Assembly (NCBI GenBank): GCA_000507305.1
Contig: DF240024.1
Location: 79,920-143,919, forward strand
Length of the DNA: 64,000 nucleotides
Source of the DNA: Breviolum minutum Mf 1.05b.01
Lineage: Eukaryota > Sar > Dinophyceae > Suessiales > Symbiodiniaceae
Direction: 5' to 3'
Below are positions 9,714-19,500 of this stretch, piece by piece. Below the pieces are notes generated by a model. That model was not told the origin of the DNA, did no database searches, and saw only the letters and a program-made list of their open reading frames with translations. A program made the position numbers and the translations under genes. The first letter of the stretch is position 1. Each line of letters opens with the position of its first letter.

Positions 9714-11834
9714 GAAGAAGAACAAGAAGAAGAAGAAGAAGGCGATGTGATTCAACTTTTGTCTTCATTGCTTTTGTTCAATTCAAACCAAGCATCCATC
9801 NTGCTTTTGTTTCAATTTCAAACCAAGCATCCATCTCATCTCGTTTGGAACAGGATAAATAGAAGTCATCCTCTTCATCAGAGTCAGGCACGGACACTGG
9901 ATCAATCTCAAAGCTGCGATCTCGCATGAGCCTGGAGCCTGTGGCGACGAAAAGCAGGGCAACAAAAAGACCGTCCCAAGGCCTCTAGGCTCCAAAGAAC
10001 AAAGCTGAATTTCCTCAAGTCAAGAGAATTGTGGTAAGAATTTTTGAATGAATCGCCCGGAAACCTTGAATTAAAAAATAATCACCAGGTCATGCAGAAC
10101 GAAGATGTTTTCGAACCAAGGAAAATATGCAGATTCTGTGTCCCATGATTATTTCATGTGTTTGCATTCCTTATAAGCAATGCCTGTCATCTTCGGTCCT
10201 TTAACATGATTTTACACGAAAAATTCTGGTGGTTCTTCAGCCTGCAACTAGGTGCTTCTTATGAACTCGATCATCCAGGATATAAACGCATAAAGTTCGT
10301 CGTCCATTGGTGATGGCCCAGCCAGGTACAAAGTCCTTGACGCGTTTCGAGAAGACCTCGACGGCAGACCAGCCCGTGATATCACCAGCTTCATAGGCTC
10401 CGTTACGACGATGCTGTTGAATTGATACCATCCGTAGCGGCAAGGGAGATGGAGGTGGTTGCTGTGGTGCCCAAAAAGGCTGCCGGGGTTGAAACCAAAA
10501 TGGCCGATTTGTTCTGAAGGATGCAAGCCATGTTTTTTAATAAACTTTTGGTCCGGCAGATAGCAGTTTTGACCAGAAAGTGAAGGAAAGAGATAAATAA
10601 TGTATACACTAGAGAGATACCCTGCCATGCCCTAGCATGCTTGCAAGGACTGAAGGGCAAAGGTAGAAAGAAAAGTCATTTCCACTGATCAGTCAAGAAA
10701 TGATTTCAAGAAAATCTAGCAGATTTTGGACCCCAGATAGCAAATTGATTTGAATCTCTGACAGACATAGATTCTGAGTACATCCCTGGAAGTCCGGAAC
10801 AACCCATTTTTGACGGAAAAAAAAACCGAGGCATAGCCCCCCCCGGGAGCCCGGGCACTAGGAGAAGACCGATGGTCACAACAATCGAAAGTCCAAGAAA
10901 AACACCCGAGTTCTGGCGTCCCGGAAAAAATCGCGGTTTTTCGTTAGAAAAAGTGTCGGTTTTTCAGTGGACATGATTGTGTTTTGTTTGGTTGTTGGTG
11001 TTGTTGTTGTTTTTTTTTTCCGGGGAAAAAAGCAGAGTCAAGCATGTTGATCTACAAAATCTCATAAAAATTGATGCTTGTTCAAGTTTGTGAGGTCTGA
11101 CTGCTACCAAACATGTCGGCCACACATCATTAAGCGTCTCCTGCACCAACAAAAGGAATCTGATGCTTGGGCAAATTTGGCCAACTGATCGCATGAAACT
11201 TACTGAACTTTCCCAGCATCAAAAAAAACCTCGAACTGAATCCAAAGTCAAACAAAACTTTAAAAGCTTCTCGCTTGCTCACAAGTGAGTCAGGTTTTAC
11301 TTTCCCCCCAAAAAAAAACAACTCATGAAATCAAAAAAACAAGCCGTGGGCCCTTTTGACCCCAAACAAAAATCCCATTTTTCGGGCGTCGCAGCCGTTC
11401 ATTTCTCCTCCAAGCTTTGCTGAGCCAAAGCAGGTGCTGCTGCACCCAACCTCGGAGCGGTTGAATACTTACATCCCCGGTGTTTTAGGGTATTGGGAGC
11501 GGACCTGGGGACTTTTTTTGGGGGGTGGTGTGGGACTGGGGACATGGCCTCTGTCACACAAAAATCTTTTGGGTAGATCGGGACTTGGGGTTTCAGGGGG
11601 CTTTAGGGGTGAGATGGTGGTCATTGGGGTTGGGAGTGGAACTTCGGGGATCCTTTGGAGACATGGCCTTCCAGATGTGGAATCTGACCAAACCCCACGG
11701 TCTCCCCAAGCGATCCGCTTTGAAAAAAACGGGCACAAGCGAAACCCACGCCGGTTGACTCACCAATAATAAAGCCGCCTTGCAGTTCTCCTTTTTTATA
11801 TCTTAACTTTCGAAGCCTGAATACGTCGTCGTCG

Positions 11835-11910
<76 letters not shown>

Positions 11911-13336
11911 ATTTTTGAAACTCCAAAAATCTCTGGTTTTTTCGCACAAAATCCAGAGATGTTTTTTGGTCAAACTCTCAAAGGCTGGCACATGGTGGCA
12001 CCCACCACCTCAGCAAATTTTCTTGCTTCACATTTGTTGTTGCGGAGGCAAACAGGCTCAATTTTGAAAAAAAAAAACGACACTCTTCAGATTGACAAAA
12101 TATGCAGAAAATTCATTATATTCAAAAAATAGAGACGATGCATTATTATATGTGCAACAACTTTCTTTTCCATTTTTTTGGCAAGTTCCTAAACAGCCTA
12201 AGTTCCTTCAACTTTGTGCTTTTCTCTTGTTAACAACCGTTTGGAACGTATTGTCAATTGGTTCTTGACTAAGGCTACGACAGTTGCACGCTGAGAGATT
12301 GGAGATACAAAGCTTTGTAGTCCTCACAAGTTGATAAGGGGCAAAAAAAACACCCAAACTCCAAACTCACAGGGAAGCCCATCTCCATTTTTTTGGAGAG
12401 AATGCACCACCAAGTGTCACTTGAATTCGTACCAACAAGGTCTCGAGAAATCAATCCAGAAACAACCAAAAAAACACAAATTTGGAAGCCATAACTTGGC
12501 ACCCCGAAGTTGTGGAAAATCACCCCATTGGATCCCAAGCTTTCCTGACAAACTGAGATATCCAAAGGAGAGGCCTCAGATGTACAGCTGGGACCCACCC
12601 GTTTTTGGATGACGCTTGGGCGGTTTGCAATACATATAAATTGTGTAAGTCAATGGCGAATTGATCCATCTATATCAAATATATGTATATATATATACAC
12701 ATCTGAGTGGTCATATTTGCAAAATCTTAGATGAACACTTGAAAAAAAAATGATCCAAGTTGCTGCTCTCATCCACTTCGGAAGATCTTTTTTCAAAGAA
12801 TCTCAACATGATGAGAATTTTTACCCCTCTAGGGAACTAACTTATCCCACCTTGGGAAAAGGAAAATCATCTTCAAAATGGACTTTTCTGGTGATATGTT
12901 AGTTCCCCGGAGGGAACTAACCAACGAAGTCCAAAAATCTCAGCACTTGTGTATGAAACGAATCTTTCTGGCGTATCTTTTTTTCATGGGATCCCCAACA
13001 TAAAGCCCTCAGAAGCCACGAGCTACGCATGGCGTCGGTGAATCGTTTCACCCCGTGACTTGCTGGTGGTGGTTTTTCGTGACTTGACGCTTGGAGCCGA
13101 AAAAAAGGGTGAGTTGCCAGGCAGAGGCAAGGCCGGCAAAGTTTGCTGTAAATAAACTTTGCAGTGCTGCTTGGTGGCTTCAACCCATTTCAAACAAAAT
13201 AATTGGATCATCTCCCCAGGTAGGTGTGAAAATATCAAATATTTGAAACCACCACCTAGAAAGTTTACTGTAACTGCTTGCGTGTTCAAGTTGGTATTTG
13301 CAATCCGAGATCTGTCTTTGCCAAACAGTCGTCACC
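8804..13336 (-). CDS. Unidentified multi-exon gene, 3' part
   Basis: Joined exons at the 3' end: 10,513-10,242; 9,938-9,832; 9,549-9,158; 8,972-8,922; 8,894-8,804 (TGA). Each boundary keeps phase. The donors are GC (G|GCTGAAG, with CAGGCT repeated at the acceptor), probably GA, GT inside an H2 element, and GT. Upstream coding exons 13,336-13,256 and 13,145-12,926 probably belong to the same gene, but the link across 10.5-12.9 kb is not proven. The product has a Pro/Gln-rich segment, a segment GAYEAGDITGWSAVEVFSKR, an acidic stretch DSDEEDD and a helical region with MSRLCGEVQTYLQQHAKG. I recognise no family. The 5' end was not found. Confidence 0.55.
8922..8972 (-). CDS. Unidentified gene, penultimate exon
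   Basis: It follows a GATTCCAG acceptor, reads IAHQGKAPTKTDLNML, and ends in phase 2 at GAG|GTTATAAC. It is short and supported by phase on both sides. Confidence 0.5.
9041..9160. mobile_element. Hairpin element family H2 at an exon edge
   Basis: A diverged copy with ends GAGTTGGTGGTTTC and GAGTTGCCACCAC. Read on the minus strand its terminus GTGGTGGCAACTC overlaps the 5' splice site of the exon ending at 9,158. Confidence 0.75.
9158..9549 (-). CDS. Unidentified gene, 392-nt exon
   Basis: It starts after CCCTTAAG with ELAMDLKMHLEIVAPFVKMA, has a CTC motif, and ends ...EREISGV at TG|GTGGCAACTC. It runs 130 codons without a stop, phase 0 in and 2 out. The donor dinucleotide and following bases are the end of the H2 element at 9,041-9,160. 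Confidence 0.65.
9620..9742. repeat. Compound trinucleotide microsatellite
   Basis: AGC, then AAC, then AAG units in succession, in the intron between the exons ending at 9,832 and starting at 9,549. The homopolymeric peptides it could encode are not expected to be made. Confidence 0.95.
9785..9835. repeat. Two-copy tandem repeat with ambiguous base
   Basis: The segment AACCAAGCATCCATC plus neighbouring bases occurs twice, separated by an N at 9,801. An assembly error or small tandem duplication at the edge of the exon ending near 9,832 makes that exon end uncertain. Confidence 0.7.
9832..9938 (-). CDS. Unidentified gene, acidic exon
   Basis: It follows GCCACAG and reads SRLMRDRSFEIDPVSVPDSD followed by an acidic patch and a CSKRDEM end. 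The likely donor is GA (GAGATG|GATGC). It joins in phase to the exons on both sides. Confidence 0.55.
10242..10513 (-). CDS. Unidentified gene, Pro/Gln-rich exon
   Basis: It starts after CTTCAG. A Pro/Gln-rich segment is followed by a folded-looking region with GAYEAGDITGWSAVEVFSKR and RTLCVYILDDRVHKKHL. It ends GTT GCA G|GCTGAAG (GC donor). CAGGCT stands at both the donor and the acceptor. A second frame is also open through much of this exon; the chosen one joins in phase with the next exon. Confidence 0.6.
11826..11908. repeat. (TCA)n trinucleotide microsatellite
   Basis: About 27 perfect units. All three minus-strand frames read as homopolymers (Asp, Met, or His on the plus strand), so no coding is inferred. 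Confidence 0.96.
12823..12914. mobile_element. Hairpin element family H5
   Basis: Ends ACCCCTCTAGGGAACTAACT and ATGTTAGTTCCCCGGAGGG. The interior CCCACCTTGGGAAAAGGAAA is shared with the 17,675 copy. On the minus strand it begins about 12 nt inside the intron that follows the exon ending at 12,926. Confidence 0.85.
12926..13145 (-). CDS. Exon between an H2 intron and an H5 intron
   Basis: The exon follows TTTATTTACAG, joins in phase to the exon at 13,336-13,256, contains KLCRPCLCLATHPFF and HGVKRFTDAM, and ends in phase 0 at GACTTC|GTTGGTTAG, right before the H5 element. Function unknown. Confidence 0.55.
13170..13258. mobile_element. Hairpin element family H2 that makes up an intron
   Basis: Ends CTTGGTGGCTTCAACC and TGAAACCACCACCTAG. 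The intron 13,255-13,146 (110 nt, minus strand) starts with the element's own end (CTAG|GTGGTGGTTTC). Only about 24 nt beyond the element are needed to reach the acceptor TTTACAG. Confidence 0.85.
13256..13336 (-). CDS. Exon ending at an H2 element
   Basis: Twenty-six codons plus 3 split bases after GATGTAGAG: VTTVWQRQISDCKYQLEHAS, then SYSKLS, ending TCTAG|GTGGTGG. The phase-2 end joins the phase-1 start of the exon at 13,145. Confidence 0.6.
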
Positions 13337-13435
13337 CTCTACATCTGCCTGCCTGCTGGAGTGTCTGCTCTCATGCAGGCTGGGGCGTGTCAACCTTTGT
13401 TCACAAGACTTTTTAAACACATCTTCCAGGGTATG

Positions 13436-13538
13436 CCCTCCCGGAAACTAACAGCTCGCACCTGAAAATAGAGCCCTGGAAAAGGAGATTTCTATTGGAA
13501 ACCACCATTTTTTGGAGCTATCTTAGTTTCAGGGCGTG
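13436..13538. mobile_element. Hairpin element, H4-like
   Basis: Ends CCCTCCCGGAAACTAACAG and CTTAGTTTCAGGGCGTG with a CTCGCACCTGAAAA interior like the copy at 4,751. A minus-strand coding segment (about 13,541-13,665) ends right at its outer end, possibly with a GC donor. Confidence 0.7.
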
Positions 13539-13678
13539 TAAAGTTTCCGCGGCACTCTTTGTGTGTTTGTTTACGCTCGGTTTCCACGACGTGGCGTCCA
13601 AATGTTGGAAGCCACCACAGCGAATGCCAGACTGGGCGCAGGCCGTTTTGGTCACTCATTACCAAAGGTACTGATGAT

Positions 13679-13844
13679 GGTTTAGAAATCCGGTGATCAC
13701 CACCTGGGATGTATAAAACCCTGTAAAATATGTGATGAACTACCAATCTCAACTGGTGCTGGTAGTTTATCTTACTATTTACAGGGTTTTATACATCCCA
13801 GGTGGTTTTCTCGATCCCGGATTTCTAAACCTCCATCAGCAGTA
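13679..13844. mobile_element. H1 foldback element, 166 bp
   Basis: H1 ends (TACTGATGATGG... and ...CCATCAGCAGTA) enclose a long perfect inner inverted repeat (CCACCTGGGATGTATAAAAC and its complement). Other H1 copies carry only one half of this interior, so this is a foldback or the fuller ancestral form. Confidence 0.9.
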
Positions 13845-14166
13845 TATATAGTTGACTGGAAGTTACAAGGATGCCCCCAACCTGCAGTGGCCGCGTCATG
13901 TTATTGGTGCCAAAGATCCTGCAAAAACTGCTGGCAATTTTCAGCCGCCAAAACGTTAAACGGCTCGAAAATAATGCCAAGATTTAGATGCATTTTCCCT
14001 ACTCGTCACCACCAATGATGAAAATCACGAACTGTATATCCATTGAACGAAATGCTTTCAAATTTCCGGCGTGAAATCGAAGCAATCAATTTTGCATCCA
14101 GGACTTGACAATTGTACGCCAGTCTTTTTTTTTGCCCTCCCAACACATACTGTAGGATGTTCCTTC

Positions 14167-14241
14167 GGAAATTAGTAGGTGAAGGAATAACCTACTTCTA
14201 AATGGGATATTCCTTGGGGTTATAACTTATAACCCACTGAT
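14167..14241. mobile_element. Hairpin element family H6
   Basis: Shares GGAAATTAG, AAATGGGATATTCCTTGGGG and TTATAACTTATAACCCACT with the copy at 20,121. The internal stem is GGGGTTATAA against TTATAACCC-type sequence. Confidence 0.6.
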
Positions 14242-14889
14242 CCGATCAACCTGGATCCCCCATCCTTCCGGTCACGAAAAACATCCCAACACCGACACCG
14301 ATCCCCCGATCCACTCCTCGGCTCTTTGGGTGATTCAACTCAGTCGCAGGTTGTCCGTGGCGTTTTTTCGCGGGGATTTTCCGTCGGAAACGAGACGGAA
14401 AATTGGTTGAGACAACTTGGGGTCAAAAGGAACCTCCAACTCGTTGGTTGTTGTTCTGGCAACGGACCACCCAAAATGCTCGTCAAACGGGGGGGTGAAA
14501 CCACCACAGTAGTGATTCAGGTTGGTTAAAAGCATCTTTCTCTCATAAAGTCTCATGATCTTTCATCTTTTAATCCAAGATTTAGTCCATGTGTGGCCCC
14601 TCTGCCAGGGATCAACTTACATCTATCCATGTACCTCATCCCAACACCGGGCCCCTTGGGCACCCTTACCAACTGGTGGCCGCATGTCAGTTGTCAAAGG
14701 TTTACGTGAAGGCATCCTGGAGTCTCACTGTAACGACTCTCATCGTCCAAAAGTGCTGGCATGAAAGTATACACATCCCGATCTCTTGGAAGCAACCTGA
14801 TCCAACTGAATGATTTCCTTGATACCAGGCCCCCCCTAATGAGACGATTATTGATTGACTAGCCTGACCAGCTGCACTTGAGAATAATC
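14242..14889. other. Intergenic or intronic, no supported feature
   Basis: No exon could be supported here. It lies 3' of the stop at 14,890 and 5' of the coding exons at 13.3 kb, so the start of the gene ending at 8,804 may lie in this interval. Confidence 0.3.
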
Positions 14890-15769
14890 CTAGCAGAAAT
14901 TTTCAGCTTGGCCCGCTGTCCTTGTTGCAGCTGAAGTTGCTGACATTGGCGGCTCCACACGTGGTACAGAACCATGGTCTGAAGAGTCCATGAAGGAGCC
15001 CGTCTGGCACATTGGGCACTTCATCGTAGCGGATTGAATTGCCGAAAGATTGCACATGTTTGAGTTTCTACATGTTGGTTTGTTGCCCATTTATTTGGTG
15101 AAAATTATGTTCAAGTCCAAGTTGGATCATTTCAACAAGCTTCGGGGGTAACAAAAAAAAAACTGTTCCAGGCATTTCATCCTCTGAGTTTGGATCAAAA
15201 ACGTTCAAGCCAGCAGCACCCGCCCACCGGTGCCATGTGAGACAATAGTTCTTGGGTTGGGCTCCTTCAGAGGAGCCCGCCGGAGTTGAGCGATGGGACA
15301 ATTAGGAGATCTTGTACTGCTGATGGTTCAAGAATCTTGCCAACTAGTCAATCAGTAGTTTATCCCACCAGAGGGTTTTTACCATTAACAGTACTAGTAA
15401 CATCTATCACTCTGAGATTCAAGTTCTTTCAGTGGGCCAACAAAGAAACCCTTTGCCACACAACTTGGCCACTCATGGCCATCTGATAGCCCGCAAGGAC
15501 AAGATGTATGGCCAAGAGCCGTGGACAAGGAGGCCATCACCGGTATATACACATGGGGATTACTCCCCCCAAAACCAACGGCTGGAACCTGAACATACCC
15601 CCTTTGCTGAAAAGGAGAAACACAAACCTACAAACCACCAAATTTTGGGGTTCCATTTTTTTTTCTAAGTTCGAATACCTTGGAAATTCCACGTCTGAGT
15701 CAGTTGCATGCCTCCGGGTCCACATAGAGACGGCTGCGCTTCGGAATGGAAGCCATCTGGCACAGCCAA
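14890..15769 (-). CDS. Partial gene with three to four exons, cysteine-containing C-terminus
   Basis: Candidate exons: 15,769-15,679 (ends CCAAG|GTATTC); about 15,560-15,413 (contains SCPCGLSDGHEWPSC); 15,310 to about 15,185 (contains CPIAQLRRAPLKEPNPRTIV); and one ending at the TAG at 14,890 (contains KCPMCQTGSFMDSS). Frames of the first exon are ambiguous: an alternative begins MASIPKRSRLYVDPEAC. Two CxC/CxxC motifs are visible. I do not recognise the product. Confidence 0.4.
15315..15393. mobile_element. Short H1 element abutting a 3' splice site
   Basis: A 79-bp copy with ends TACTGCTGATGG and CCATTAACAGTA. On the minus strand, CAAG directly after the element end is the likely acceptor of the exon starting at 15,310. 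The intron is therefore little more than the element. Confidence 0.8.
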
Positions 15770-16372
15770 CTTGCAGTCTTGATGAAGGAATGGAAGCAAA
15801 TCATCCGATGTTTTTTAATATGCGTATATATATATATATGTATATGTAGATACATACAAAAAACACATGTTGGTCTACATAATTCATATACGACGTATAT
15901 TATATATATATTACGCGTGTATATATTTTATCATATTTTTAGGCCATAGATATTCCGTAGATTCTATCCATGAATTGTTGTCACATTTTGCATATCTGAA
16001 GCTGGGTCGGCAGCACCCGCTTTCGTTCCTCTGCTTGCCGGCGCAGTGCGGCAGATCTAATTGGTTCAAACGAAGACCTGTCAGCAACCAAACGCTGCTA
16101 AGGAGTGCTCTTTCTTCATGCCGAGTTAGCAACCCCCTCTCACACCACCGATTCCGGCTGATTTTCAAAGGTGATGATAGTTTAATCAAAAAAAAGTACA
16201 CAAAAAATCTCATCACTGAGGCTATGCACGTTAAGTCCAAAGACTCTAGATCTTTAGGACCAATTCTCACCTTTCGGTTCGCGAAAGCAAATCACGGTAG
16301 CAAGATGCTCCAAAGGGAACAACCAAGTGAGTAGCCGGAATTGATTTTGCTACAAGAGAGAGACCTATGGGC
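15770..16372. other. Intergenic region between two minus-strand genes
   Basis: It lies between the stop at 16,373 and the exons of the gene ending at 14,890. TA-rich tracts occur at about 15,820-15,920. Open frames exist on both strands but none has splice or start support. Confidence 0.35.
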
Positions 16373-16549
16373 TCAATGTGGATGCAGATATATCAGAACA
16401 TCCATTAAATCCATTGTTTGTCTTCGTCTTACGTCTTGCGTCGGCAGCAAACCATGCTCTTTCAAAGCATATCGCCAACTCCAACCCACCAGCGAGTTTA
16501 GGCCCCTGACGGGTCGAATATTGTCAAAAAGCCGTGGCTGATTTCGTGC
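16373..16549 (-). CDS. EF-hand gene, last exon
   Basis: Fifty-eight codons and TGA after TTTTTTGCAG. It includes ARNQPRLFDNIRPVRGLNSL and GWSWRYALKEHGLL. Phase 0 with the previous exon. Confidence 0.7.
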   Translation of the reverse strand, partial: ARNQPRLFDNIRPVRGLNSLVGWSWRYALKEHGLLPTQDVRRRQTMDLMDVLIYLHPH

Positions 16550-19500
16550 CTGCAAAAAAAAACGACATGTCAATGGTAGTTGAGTCATGAGTTCACATGT
16601 GCGTTTTTCGGGTGAAAATCTCAAATGATTAGTTGTCCGTGTTTTCTGGCCAGAATTCCTTCCCAAAAATGCTACCTGCCTTTTGTTTGTCTTTCCAAAA
16701 CAATTCTTTTTCCAGCAATTGGTGGCTACATAAAAACAGGCCACCAAAATGTACGAATCTTCGCGAAAAAAATCCGCTAAAGATCTCAAGCTTAGCCCCC
16801 ACCTGTCCACGCTCAAGCATATCTGTAGACCATCTCTTCACCGTCTTACTTCCAAGAGTCATCTGCAAAACACAGCAAAACACAGCATGTTTGTTGTAGG
16901 CTAAGCGTAGCTCTAAGAAGGGGGTGGATGGTGTAGGTTGTGGCTTTTGTTTTTTCAAAGTTGCATGGGTTGTTTTGAAAGAGTTTCAGGTTGATGTTTT
17001 TTTTGATCTGCAAAGTGTTGTTGAAAAAAGTGATTGAATGAAAGTGTGGAGCAATCTATCCACGGAAGCACGACTACAGAAATTGATGAAAAGCTCAAAA
17101 GATTGCATTCGGAGAGCAGAGGTGTCTATCATAGTCTGTCCATCATGATGACTGCCACCTCCTTGGTGGAGAATTTCCCAGCCGCCAGGTCTTTTCCAGA
17201 ATCTGCAGGGAAGAAACAAGCAGAGACGGAAATGGCAAGCATCGATTTGTGCTAATCTGAAGCTTGAAACACTGTAAAACAATGCAACATTTAAATTCTT
17301 CTCCATAGTAGCGACTCAACCACAATGAAGATCGGTTGTTTTTGAATGTTCCTTTTTGTCTTTGTCAAAAACAACCAACCAACACGAAACACATGGGTGT
17401 TTCCAAAAATAGGGTTACCCCAAAATGGATGGTTTATAATGGAAAACCTTATTAAAATTGATGATTTGGGGGTACTACTATTTTCGGAAACATTGACATG
17501 TTTTTCTGTGCACCAAGTCTCCCCCAAAAAAAATCCCACCTGCAATGTTGTCATAACTCACGCTGGGCTCATCTCCATAGGGAAGCTCAGTCACTTTGAA
17601 GGTGGGCTCACTTACAGTCCTCACCAGGGGATTTTTTTGCCACGGAAATGGTTGACAAAATCATCAGCATATGTTACCCTCCAGGGAATTAACATATCCC
17701 ACCTTGGGAAAAGGAAAATCATCTTCAAAAGTGATTTTTGATGGGATATGTTAGTTCCCTGAAGGGTAGTAACTCTTGTTTTCCATTTTGTTGGGGTATG
17801 TTTTTTTGATGCAACCTATGTAAAACCTTTTGAAAAGCCATTGATTATAAGATGCAGCTTCCCAAAAAAAACTCGCAAGCAAAAAGTTGAAAATGAGGAC
17901 TTCTTGGCTCAAGTTCTTGTTGGTTTCCAGACTTTAAGGCCGGAAAATCACGAAAAAAATGGAGTCTCCCAAGGTTGCACCTGGGCATTGCCCGTGGTGC
18001 ATTCTCTCCAATGCGTGCGCTCTCGGCATTTGACACCTCAAAAACAGCGGGCTTTTTTTGATAAACCTTCGCTTCGGGAATTCTCTAATCGACCATTCCA
18101 CTGGGGCAGTGCACCCAGAAAGGGATGTCGGGGTGGTCAGAATACTTTGGGTACCTGAACATCATCAGCTCTGTCGACAAAAAAAAAGACTGCAGGAAAA
18201 GCACAAAGCAACACGGATCTTTGTCAATGTTTGTTGTTTGTGAAAAGAAAGATAATGTGTCTTTTCTATGCTTTCCAAGGTTATATCTGCCAACATCTGC
18301 TCCGCGCACGCCCGAGGAAATGTTTTGGGGAAGCTGAAGTTCTTCATATCGTACTCCATCTGCAGTCCAGAGAAAACGTTGCTTCGCAGCTCTCGGAATC
18401 ATGTTTCAGCTGGCGTAAATGCCGTACGTAGTACGTGATCCTCAAAATACGAACAAATGGGTGTTTCCAAAACTAGGGATACCCCAAAATGGATGGTTTA
18501 TAATGGAAAACCTTATTAAAATGGATGATTTGGGGGTACCCCTACTTTTGGAAACACCCAAATGGAGACCAAATTGGATAGGGAAACAGCCTGCCAATCA
18601 ATGAAAGACTGGCATTTCTCACATGTGTCATCTGGATTGTCCATAGACTTGCTGCAAATCACTGCCTTGTCTTTCCGACGCTGGTCCTTTCAAAGAGTTA
18701 GTATTGCAAGCCATGGAAAAGACGCGACCTCTGCAAAAGTGGAAAAACTTCACAACATGCTAGCGGCTTCTGTAAAACATCTAACAAATCATCATGATTT
18801 TTTCTGATTATCATGCCAACCCCCTTTTGATTCATCGCTCACCTACCCTCAAGTCCTTCATCTTGGTCAAAGTTTGTGGCTCTTCCTTTGGTTCTCGGAA
18901 ATGATGATGATTCACCTGTCTTTATTTCAAAAAACAATCCATGGGACCCGATGTACCAAGGAGATGCAGCAAAAAAAAAAATAACAAATCGCCAAAAAAA
19001 TTGGAAGACTAGCTTCCTTCTCAAAAAAAGGGCTTCCTTTTTCTTCCCGGGGGGCCAAGCTGTTAAAATTATCAAAGGTTGTTTCAACACACCCCTATAG
19101 AGCACACCCCAGGCAATCCCCCGTTCGCCAACTATGAAAGGAATCCCTTTGTAGCCTTGTGGTTAAAAGTTTAGGGCTGTGCTCCAGTTTGGTGTGTTGA
19201 AACAACCTTAGAGTTTTTGGTTTCTAGTTGGTGGTTTCAACCCATTTTGAAAAATATCTGTCAAAATCGGAATCTTTCCCAAATAAGGGTGAACATAAAA
19301 AATCTTTGAGTTGCCACCACCTAGGTTTTTCAAGCATCGCTGTTTTTGGAACTGTCTTTCGTTGGTTTTTCAGCTCCCAAAATCAAAGGCGCCTCCTGTT
19401 CGGCGTTGCGGATTGACAATGGTACGTAGTACTCATCGCCCTGAGCTCGCAACTCCTCAGAAGTCTTTTTGTGGAGACGTTGGGAGTTTCCAGTTTGTTT

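Larger units (their letters stand above)
10514..12925. other. Intronic sequence with possible small minus-strand exons
   Basis: Candidate exons lie at about 11,045-11,140 (ETLNDVWPTCLVAVRPHKLE after GGTGCAG) and 11,232-11,290 (KREAFKVLFDFGFSSR). Weaker ones lie near 11,400-11,480 and 12,500-12,600. None could be phased to neighbours. A (TCA)n microsatellite, a (TA)n tract and an H5 hairpin are listed separately. Confidence 0.35.

Noticed and set aside
9130..9768. One long minus-strand frame that includes poly-Val and poly-Ala
   Set aside because: The homopolymer part is the trinucleotide microsatellite in an intron. Only 9,158-9,549 has exon support.
17903..17914. CTTGGCTCAAG resembling the end of the dinoflagellate spliced leader
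   Set aside because: Only 11 bases match, the rest of the leader is absent, and it lies near an exon on the opposite strand; chance is sufficient.
19141..19209. tRNA-like A-box (TAGCCTTGTGGTTA) suggesting a tRNA or SINE
   Set aside because: No B-box, no acceptor stem, and the sequence is the right arm of hairpin H8.
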